64,000 nucleotides of DNA. Origin: Cytospora piceicola (taxonomy: Eukaryota > Ascomycota > Sordariomycetes > Diaporthales > Cytosporaceae). This document shows, piece by piece, positions 56,013 through 64,000 of the stretch. The stretch is from NCBI GenBank assembly GCA_023375675.1, contig JALQBC010000007.1, forward strand, positions 1,178,001 through 1,242,000, read 5' to 3'. The notes under the pieces are model-generated. The model saw only the letters and a list, made by a program, of their open reading frames with translations. It was not told where the DNA came from and ran no database searches. Position 1 is the first letter of the stretch. Every line of letters starts with the position of its first letter. Made by a program: the position numbers and the translations under genes.

Positions 56013-56096
56013 ATAACTTCAAGCGATTGTTCCTTTCCTCCGTGGGTTCATTTACCATCCAAATCGGCCCAGGCCTACCAAGATATGTACGAATAC

Positions 56097-56106
56097 TACC
56101 TAGGTA
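56097..56106. repeat. TACCTAGGTA palindrome
   Basis: Exact copy just past the stop of the acidic gene and about 300 bp upstream of the CNT transporter ATG. The only copy found in the right-hand 28 kb. Confidence 0.8.
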
Positions 56107-56409
56107 CCGACATTCTACATACAAGCAGCGATTCCGGCTAGTACTACAGCCAGATCACCCTCCAATAGCCGAAGGCCGCACGGTACCGATCTAGAGCATA
56201 GTGGTGGGCGGGGACGACCAGTGTGACAGTAGCATCGCACAAGCTTCGGCTAATGACGAGCTTTTCACCTGTACATTCCCTCCTTGCATCGGAACGACCT
56301 TCAAAGCGACGAAATCTTCTGGCGCGGACGCAGCATCCCAAAGACGAAGGACTTTTGCATCACCTATTTTCCAGACCTGGATAATGTGGCGCAAGCCAAC
56401 CAAAGCAGC

Positions 56410-58300
56410 ATGATGGGTCCCAAAGACAAGGACGATGTGGTCTCTGCGAAGACGTCCAATACTGGGAATTCTACAGCTGCTCCGGCGGATAAAGTGCTCC
56501 AGATCTTGTCGAACGAAGACGAAGAGAGCGGTCGCCTCTGCGAAGTACGAGTTGATACAGCAAGATGGTCATTTCGGCGATTCTACAGACGCTACAAGAT
56601 ACTGTTCCACTTTGCCATCTGGGCTCTGTGGACTAGGTGTGCATGAGCTGTTACTCTCTCACCGTGTGCGCCTGCTGACTCCAATATCGAAAGCTGGTTG
56701 GCCTTTGGTCTCGTCTTCCATCGTAACGACAGCCTCGGGTGGCTCATACCCACACTCCTATACATCGCCATTACAATCCGCATCGTGACGCTATGGATTC
56801 CCATTTCTGTGGTCATGAAGCCAACCAAGACCGTCTACCGCCACTCCGCCTACAAAATCTACGAAGCCACCCCAACGAGATTGCACAAGCCCCTGGCCGC
56901 GCTCCTCACTGTCGCGGTATTCCTGATCGGATCAATGGTCCCACAAGAGACAGGACAGAACACCCGTGCGAACCGAGCCGTCTCTCTCTTCGGTCTGGTC
57001 GTCATGATCAGCTTACTGACGGCGACATCCCGCGATTGGCGCAAGATATCATGGCACACAGTCATCGGCGGCATGCTCGCGCAGTTTATCGTCGCTGTGT
57101 TTGTGCTGCGCACACGGGCTGGATACGACATCTTCGCCTTCATATCATTCCTGGCGCGGACACTACTGGGTTTCGCAGCCGAGGGTGTTGCCTTCTTGAC
57201 AGCTGAGAGCGTCAACGAACTCTCCTGGTTCTTGACTGGTGTCGTCCCGCCAATTATCTTTTTCGTTGCGCTCGTTCAAGTCCTCTACCACATCGGTCTT
57301 CTGCAGTGGTTCATCGGCAAATTCGCCTCCTTCTTCTTCTGGACCCTGCGTGTCTCGGGCGCTGAGGCCGTCGTTGCAGCAGCTACTCCTTTCATCGGCC
57401 AGGGAGAGTCGGCAATGCTTATCAGGCCCTTTGTTCCACACTTGACGCTTGCAGAGATTCATCAGATCATGACTTGTGGCTTCGCTACCATTGCGGGCTC
57501 AGTACTTGTGGCGTACATCGGCCTTGGCTTGGATTCTCAGGCATTGGTCTCATCATGCATCATGTCCATCCCGGCGTCGCTAGCAGTCTCGAAGATGCGG
57601 TACCCTGAGACGGAGGAGACGATCACATCCGGCAGTGCCGTCGTTCCCGAGGACCAGGAGAAAAAGGCTTCCAATGCGCTGCATGCCTTCGCTAACGGCG
57701 CCTGGTTGGGCATCAAGATCGCGGGGATGATCGTGGCCACTCTATTGTGTATCATTGCTTTCGTCGCCATGGTCAATGCCTTCCTCACGTGGTGGGGCAG
57801 ATACTGGAATATATCAGACCCAGACCTCACACTCGAATTGATGCTGGGATATCTCCTGTATCCTGTGGCTTGGCTGCTTGGTGTCCCTGGGCCCGACGTG
57901 TACCGTGTTGCTCAGCTGATTGGCATGAAAATCATTGCCAACGAATACGTTGCGTTCAAGGCCTTGACGACTCAGAATGTCTATACAAGCATGGGCGCCC
58001 GCTCTAGGCTGATAGCAACATATGCTTGCTGCGTAAGTCACTTCATCCCCTGACCATGACTTCAATCCGTTCCCAATTCCCGGGCTTTCTAGAGCTATAC
58101 TGACGATTTCTTCATGGCAGGGTTTCGGAAACATAGGCTCCCTCGGAACCCAGATCGGTGTCCTCTCACAGATTGCCCCTGGACGTGCGGGTGATGTGTC
58201 GAAGGTCGCGCTGTCCGCTCTATTTTCTGGAGTGCTGGCAACCCTCACCTCTGCCAGTGTAGCTGGCATGCTTTACACTGGTGACCTCGGAGGCACATGA
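56410..58300 (+). CDS. Concentrative nucleoside transporter (CNT family)
   Basis: 581 residues from exons 56410-56636, 56694-58032 and 58121-58300. Introns are 57 and 88 nt. Splicing gives ALWT-S-WLAFGLVFHR and ATYACC-GFGNIGSLGTQIG. Sodium- or proton-coupled uptake of nucleosides at the plasma membrane is the family role. Signature residues are present: GQGESAMLIRPF (the GQ.E substrate-binding loop), AGSVLVAYIGLG, GVPGPDVYRVAQLIG, IANEYVAF (N-E-x-V/F-A-F), and GFGNIGSLG in the last exon. About 11-13 hydrophobic segments follow a soluble N-terminus of about 75 residues. Start 56410 is the first in-frame ATG (tandem ATGATG). The model is complete and intact. Confidence 0.92.
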
Positions 58301-58626
58301 TTCTCAATCCTCTGAGGCGAATCGAATATCTCAACCAATTGCACCAAAGAGATGCAGCACACGAAGAATCACATGGTTGCTGACACCATGGAATCACACT
58401 TGACCAGCTGGCATTTCACTCATGAGAGGCTTAACTCTCGTATTGTCTTACGCCGAATTCCCCATTGACATAAGGGTTCTCCGAGAATCCTCACGTTGTG
58501 TATAAAGACGTATCCATTCCAAGGAATTTGACGATGGTTCTTGTTTGAATCCACGCTTGGTTCACAATCACAATTATCCCCACTCTTCTTTTCAACGAGC
58601 TCACCACATCCCATACGTAGCTAGTC

Positions 58627-59978
58627 ATGGCACCACTCAAGATACTGCTTTGCGGTGGTGGCATCACCGGTGACTCCCTCGCCTCCATGACGTTAGTCAT
58701 CGAGAGATTCCCCAACATACGGGACCACGGGGGTCTGCAAGTTGACCTGCGAGGACCATGCACGGAAGTCATAAAGCGTATGGGTCTCGAAGAGGCCTTC
58801 CGAGCCAAACGCATCGACGAACAAGGCTCAAAATAGTGGACAGCTCTGACCGGGCTTGTGCTTACTTCAAGACCAACAAGACGGGCAAGGGTCTGCAGAG
58901 CTTCACGTCCGACTTCGAAATCCTGAGAGGGGTCTTGTGTGAACTCCTCTGCAGCGCTACAAGATGACAGTGTCAAACATGAATACGAAACATTTGTCTA
59001 GTGGTTCGAGGAGAAGCAAGACTGCATCGAAGTCGTCTTCTCCGATGAACATACGGACAGGCTCGACTTCTTCGTTGGCGCCGACGGCCAGGGATCACGC
59101 ACCCGGAAGATGATGCTCGGGCCTGACACCGTCGACCCTATCTTTCACATTGGCCTGTATTTGACATTAGCTACTTTGTCATGCCCAGGCCGATACGAGA
59201 AGGGGAAACGTGCGATGCCAAGATTTACATCGCTCCTGGCAATCAAGCCATGATTATGCGGAAGCATAATCCACAACAAGTTCAGGTGTATCTTCAGTTG
59301 TCAGGGCACAGTCGTTCTGAGCAACTGGGGAAGTCCCGCGACGGAGGCATCATGGAGCAGAAGCAAACGATGGGGGAGAGCTTTCGAGGGCGGGTTGATA
59401 AACAGAAGACATATTGAAAGATCTCGAGGATGCGAACAACTTTTCTTACAGAGCCTGGGAATCGTCAGCATGGAGTCTTGGTCCGATGGGCGCGTGGTCC
59501 TCATCGGAGACGCCGCTTACTGCCCGTCAGCAAGCACGGGAATGAGTACCACCTGTGTGGTTGTCGGAGCCTACATTCTCGCTGCCGAGATTGGAAAACA
59601 CTGCCAGGGAGACGAGGCCGAGAAGGGTCTTCCCACTGCGCTGAAGGCCTACGATGAAAAGTCCTGTCCCTTCATCAACCAGGTCCAGCATGAAGTCATG
59701 GAAAATGCACCTCAGTGGATGAGATTGTGTCTATCGACGAGATGGCCGTTACCGTTTAAAAATTTCTATTGGCAATAGCCCTCTTCTTGAATTACTTTGG
59801 CAGGTGTGTTCTGCGTGGGGCTGTGAGGGACTGGGCCATCCCAGACTGCGATATGGCACATGGGCCAGATGAGAGGAAACGATGGGTCAGAATGTACAGA
59901 ATGAGTTTCAGCAATGTGTGTTTTGAGGACTCCCATGGAGTCGGCGGATGCTTTTACAAGGATGATAATCTTGTTTAG
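58627..59978 (+). pseudogene. FAD-dependent aromatic monooxygenase, multiply broken
   Basis: Relic of a TetX/p-hydroxybenzoate-hydroxylase-like FAD monooxygenase. It begins KILLCGGGITGDSLAS (a GGGI.G dinucleotide fold with a short deletion before VIERFPN), then GLQVDLRG and RMGLEEAFRAK. It stops at TAG about 58834. After a frame change come VDSSDRACAYFKTNKTGKG and SFTSDFEILRGVL; another stop follows. Then, after a TAG at about 59000, come VGADGQGSRTRKMML and further broken pieces. The final frame has GRVVLIGDAAYCPSASTG, the FAD ribityl-binding GD motif, and a C-terminal part to about 59978. At least four frame breaks or stops, so inactive. Its original substrate cannot be inferred. Confidence 0.85.
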
Positions 59979-61022
59979 GTTATGGCTCAGTACGGTGCAT
60001 TTGTCAAATACCTAAGTTAGGTGCAGCGCCGTGGTGGCGCCGTCTAATATCAAGCACCTAACTATTTATGGATTCGTCCCGAACTATTGTGCTTTTATCC
60101 TTGCCTCTAGAAGCATCATCGCGTTGGGCTCCTCGACGGCACGCTGAACGACATCTTCGGCACGCTATCTGGAATCAGCGGCCACGTTCATGATCATAGC
60201 ACTTTCCCACAAAACGAAGCTCGTGATCTGTCACCGACCGTAAGAGGAAAGGAACATGAAGAGTATGGGAAGATACAAACGATATACCCTGGCATACATG
60301 CCCAGGGAGTCCACAATAGGCTTCAGGACATCATGCCGAACTGCCAGTGCGTCGTAGCTTACTTAGACTCATGGCGAGCGACTTGCCTGCGGTCCTCATA
60401 ACTTGTAGGCTAGCAAGCTCCAACCTAGGTCTCTCTCCTGGCCGCTTTTGTCTCTCATAACCGGTCTAGATACATATCTGTCTCCGCAATCATTGTACGC
60501 CAAAATGCCTCGAGCTCGATACCCTGTTGGTCCCATTGGATACTCTGATACGGTATTTTCTAGATCATAATATGACTCTAGGGCAATATTCTTGTCACAT
60601 GGATCATGGATTGTCATGTCGGGGTTGTCGAGAAAAGTTGTTGTTTCCAAGTAGAGGTGGCACCTTGTTTCAGTTCCCGAAGCGGTGAGCATGACAAACC
60701 TGTCGTCTCAGTGTCTATACATACATGGACATGAAACGAGAAGAGGCGTATGTTCAAGATTAATATCAAGACGGATCGATCATTGGCTTCTGATTTCGAT
60801 TTGTAAAGAGAATACTAACTCGGGTTGAATGTTGGCCCACTTAATTATAGCAACGTCATACATAGTTTGGATCTTCATCATGTCATTCGGGCGAAGATGT
60901 CGAGTAGTACAAACAACGACGTCAGTTAGCGTAATAATACTAAGTTGTCTGGAATCTTCAGGAGCCAAAAGGAACGGCGATGAGTATCAACGTCACAATG
61001 CGGTAGCCGGAGATAGTCGCAA
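59979..61022. other. Intergenic with a possible gene fragment
   Basis: Minus strand 60692-60396 encodes about 98 residues with protein-like composition (CHLYLETTTFLDNPDMTIHD; NIALESYYDLENTVSEYPMG) but no recognised domain or clear start. It may be an exon or relic. The rest shows nothing. Confidence 0.35.
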
Positions 61023-61030
61023 TATAAATA
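61023..61030 (+). promoter_or_regulatory. TATA box (TATAAATA) of the aldo-keto reductase gene
   Basis: TATAAATA 175 bp before ATG 61205, followed by a CT/CA-rich leader. Confidence 0.5.
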
Positions 61031-61204
61031 ATTCAAGGCGTTGCCCTGCTTGCTTCTTTCGTCTCGAACCATATCACAAATCATCTAAACTCACATACCA
61101 CATTTCTTGACAATTTGGTCAACTTCGATACATCAAATTGCAAAACAAATTGCCAAACTAAACCAAACCAACTCAAAACTCAGAAAATTACAACACAATA
61201 CAAT

Positions 61205-62243
61205 ATGCCGACCGAGTTTAAGCTTAACACTGGCGCCACCATCCCAGCCGTTGGTTTCGGCACATGGCAGGACGCCGATTCTCAGGAGGATGCCGTCTCA
61301 CACGCCCTGAAATCTGGGTACACGCATATTGACACTGCACGAATGTACGTGGCTTCTCAAATACCATCCTCATTCCACGGACGGGTTTGCTGACTTTCAC
61401 CTATAGCTACGGCACTGAGGCTGCAGTAGCCAAGGGCATCAAGAAGTCCGGCGTCCCACGTGAACGCATCTTCCTCACCACCAAGCTCTGGAACAACGCA
61501 CACCACCCAGACGATGTCGAGAAAGCTCTCGATGCATCTCTGAAGGACTTGGAGACGGATTATGTCGACCTCTTCCTGATCCACTGGCCTGTGGCGTTTG
61601 CCCGTGGAGACGAGCCCTTCCCTAAGGACAGCAACGACAAGCCCAAGGTCGTAGACATCGACTACGTCGATACGTACAAGTCTCTGGAGAAGGTATTCAA
61701 GAAGGGGAAGGCAAAGGCCATTGGAATCTCCAACTTCAGCAAGGCGGAGCTGGAGCGTTTACTGAAGCAGACTGAGGTCGTTCCCGCGGTGCACCAGATG
61801 GAACAGCACCCATGGTTGCAGCAGAAGGACTTCTCCGACTTCCACAAAGAAAAAGGCAGTAAGTATTTATCACAAGTATCAGAAATTGACGAAGCTAATC
61901 ATATTCAGTTCACATCACCCACTACTCTCCACTCGGCAACCAAAACGCCGTCTATGCGGACAAGGTCGGCAAGGTGATCGACGACCCGGTACTTGTCGAG
62001 ATCGGCAAGAAGCACGGCAAGTCGAGCGCCCAGGTTGCGCTGGCCTGGGGCATTGCTCGAGGCCAATCCGTCATCCCGAAGAGCAAGACCCCCGAAAGGA
62101 TTGAGCAGAACCTAAAGGGTGACTTCAAGCTTGACGAGGATGACCTGAAGAAGATCGCGGCCATCGACAAGAAAATCCGGTTCAACGAGTCTTCCGAGGC
62201 CTTTGGCTACGACTTCTTCTCAGACCTGGATGGAAAGAACTGA
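61205..62243 (+). CDS. Aldo-keto reductase
   Basis: 308 residues from exons 61205-61344, 61407-61858 and 61909-62243; introns are 62 and 50 nt with GTACGT and GTAAGT donors. NADPH-dependent (beta/alpha)8 carbonyl reductase. The catalytic tetrad is visible: Asp in HIDTARI, Tyr in IYGTEAAV (completed across intron 1), Lys in LTTKLWNN, His in LFLIHWPVAF. Cofactor and structural motifs are GISNFSKAELERLL, HQMEQHPWLQQ, ITHYSPLGNQN, SVIPKSKTPERIEQN. Similar to fungal glycerol/xylose/galacturonate-type reductases, but the substrate is not predictable. The gene is intact, in contrast to the FAD monooxygenase pseudogene next to it. Confidence 0.93.
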
Positions 62244-62531
62244 GCATGGGAATTTGGGATCCGATGGACCAGGAACATGATGCGAATTTAGCGATAATTG
62301 CCAGAAGGCAATGGCTGCCTCGACACCAATCCATAGTGATGGTCGTCTTAGCGCCTAGACACAGTTATTAGTTTCCACGAAACATGATACCATTGACTGT
62401 TGTCACAACAACCATAACAATAATGATACTATTCATGTGAAACCTGGTGATGTGAACACTGATGGTGGTGTCAAATAATTATCTCGAGATATTTTGCCTA
62501 GGGTGCCCACAGACACTCAACACTTGCCACA

Positions 62532-64000
62532 TCATTCCTCTCCAGCTTTCCAAAGATACTTAGCAGCTGCATGACCCGCCGGAGGTCGAGCGATACCCTT
62601 CGTCGCGTACAGGTTCTCTCGGTACGTTCCACCGTCAACGGCGTAATCATCCCAGAACAGACCACGGTCCTGTAAAACGGGCAGCAACCGATCAATAACA
62701 TCAACAAAAGACTCTGGCATGAGCGCATAAGCAATATTGAAGCCATCAACATCCGCCTCCTGAACCCATCTCTCCATCTCATCCGCAACCTGCTCAGCTG
62801 TGCCAACTACAGTAGCACCCAAGCCGCCGACCTTGATATGGTTGGCGACAGTATGCTTGGTCCACTTCGGAACACCGGGCGCCGACTTCGACCAGCCTTC
62901 CACGGCAGACCGGATCGCATTCGATTCGACGTGACGGAGTTCCTCATCATCGCCGTACTGTGACAGGTCGATCCCGGTCCAGCCTCCGAACAGAGCCAGT
63001 GCTCCATCCTCAGACCCATAGCTCACAAACTCCTGGTACTTGGCCGTAGCCTCCTCGGTGGTGTCCGCAATGATGGGACAAAACATGGTCAGGAACTTGA
63101 TCGACGCCGGGTCACGCCCGAACTCGTCCCGAGCCATGGCGCGTATTTCCGCAATACTCTTCGCCACCACAGAGGGACTATGTCCAGCAACGAAGACGGC
63201 CTCGGCATGGCGCGCCGCAAACGTCTTGCCCGCCTTCGACGTGCCAGCCTGCATGATGACGGGCGTGCGCTGCGGCGACGGCTGACAGATGTGCGGCCCG
63301 GGGACCGTGAAGTACTTGCCGACGTGGTCGATGGTGCGCACGAGCGTGGGGTCGGTGTAGACGCCCCTCTCACGGTCGAGCTTCACGGCGTCGTCGCGCC
63401 ACGAGGACTGCCACAGCTTGTACATGACCTCCATGTACTCCTCGGCGATGGCGTAGCGCTCGTCGTGGGGCGGCTGCTCCGTGTGGCCGAGGTTGCGGGC
63501 CGCCGAGTCCAGGTAGCCCGTCACGATGTTCCAGCCTATTCTCCCGCCGGTGAGGTGGTCCACCGTGCTGAGGCGCCTGGCTAGGTGGTAGGGCTGCTCG
63601 TATGTGGTCGCCACGGTGACGCCGAAGCCAAGGTTGGTGGTCGCCGCCGCCATGGCTGGGACGACGGAGAGGGGCTCGTTCACGGGCCACTGGGCGCCGG
63701 ATATCACGGCCGGGTCTGGGTTGCGTGGGCCTTTGTAGACATCGTATGCACCCTAAATGCCGTGGTGGTAAGCCTCTTGGGGATAAGGAGAGGAGGACAA
63801 GGGTCTTGACGGCTTACCAGAACATCGGCGATGAACATACCATGGAACTTGCCCTTCTCAAGAAGTTTGGCTAACTCGACCCAGTGCTGAACACGGTTGA
63901 AATCGAAGGAACGGTCTCGAGGATGCCTCCAGAGTCCGGGTGACTGATGCCCGCTGCAGGACTCGACAAATGCATTGATTATGAGCTTTTTCCTTCCCTC
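62532..64000 (-). CDS. NtaA/DszA-type FMN-dependent monooxygenase, 5' end outside window
   Basis: Bacterial-luciferase-fold monooxygenase of the nitrilotriacetate/dibenzothiophene sulfone monooxygenase group, which uses FMNH2 supplied by a separate reductase. Exon 63752-62532 encodes 406 residues. The preceding exon 64000-63818 (61 codons present) is joined by a 65-nt intron (GTAAGC..ATTTAG), giving MFIADVL-GAYDVYKGPRNPDP. The true start lies beyond the right edge. Family motifs: WVELAKLLEKGKFHGMFIAD, AAATTNLGFGVTVATTYEQP, ARRLSTVDHLTGGRIGWNIVT, HDERYAIAEEYMEVMYKLW, GKYFTVPGPHICQPSPQRTP, VIMQAGTSKAGKTFAARHAE. No frame damage is seen. Such genes in fungi are widely thought to be of bacterial origin, but nothing in this window tests that. 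Confidence 0.92.

Overview
The window looks like a nuclear contig of a filamentous ascomycete (Pezizomycotina, most likely Sordariomycetes). Genes are monocistronic and sit on both strands. They carry short GT-AG introns (42-104 nt, often with CTAAC-like branch sites), pyrimidine-rich leaders and occasional TATA boxes. Several families present are typical of these fungi: secreted catalase-peroxidase, OPT transporter, STAND NTPase relics and Clr5-like proteins. Gene calls come from reading the frames and joining exons by hand; splice sites are inferred, not confirmed by transcripts.

Layout. 0-1 kb: 5' part of a secreted catalase-peroxidase (minus, cut by the left edge). 1-4.7 kb: gene-poor with protein-like scraps. 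4.7-6.6 kb: protein with two Clr5-like modules. 7.2 kb: intron-containing tRNA-Thr(TGT). 8.0-10.5 kb: ubiquitin-specific protease fused to a DUF1810 domain. 12.2-13.8 kb: P450 of the CYP52 type. 14.9-15.5 kb: phenolic acid decarboxylase broken by an internal deletion. 15.9-16.9 kb: membrane protein. 18.1-20.8 kb: oligopeptide transporter. 21.2-23.6 kb: zinc-knuckle protein. 26.5-29.0 kb: Prp43-like helicase with a DEVH box.

24-42 kb is the accessory part. It holds a dispersed family of 10-bp tandem arrays, a GTCTCC minisatellite, most copies of a TACCTAGGTA palindrome, and an orphan RGG-rich gene whose 3' end is duplicated 6 kb away. It also holds a GIY-YIG-like/zinc-ribbon locus, a cluster of small PTTSL modules interrupted by stop codons, an OTU-like ORF and a promoter-like leader with no gene.

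42.9-46.7 kb: HDDC2-type 5'-deoxynucleotidase and a disordered protein. 48.0-50.3 kb: a truncated AAA+ ATPase and a decayed STAND NTPase, head to head. 51-56 kb: three lineage-type hypothetical genes. 56.4-58.3 kb: CNT nucleoside transporter. 58.6-60.0 kb: FAD monooxygenase pseudogene. 61.2-62.2 kb: aldo-keto reductase. 62.5-64 kb: NtaA-type FMN monooxygenase, cut by the right edge.

No biosynthetic cluster is evident. The oxidative and catabolic genes (KatG, P450, PAD relic, FAD and FMN monooxygenases, AKR) and the transporters fit a saprotrophic or plant-associated life, but they are not arranged as one pathway. The most unusual items are the USP-DUF1810 fusion, the 10-bp repeat family, the over-represented palindrome, and pseudogenes whose disabling changes can be read directly.
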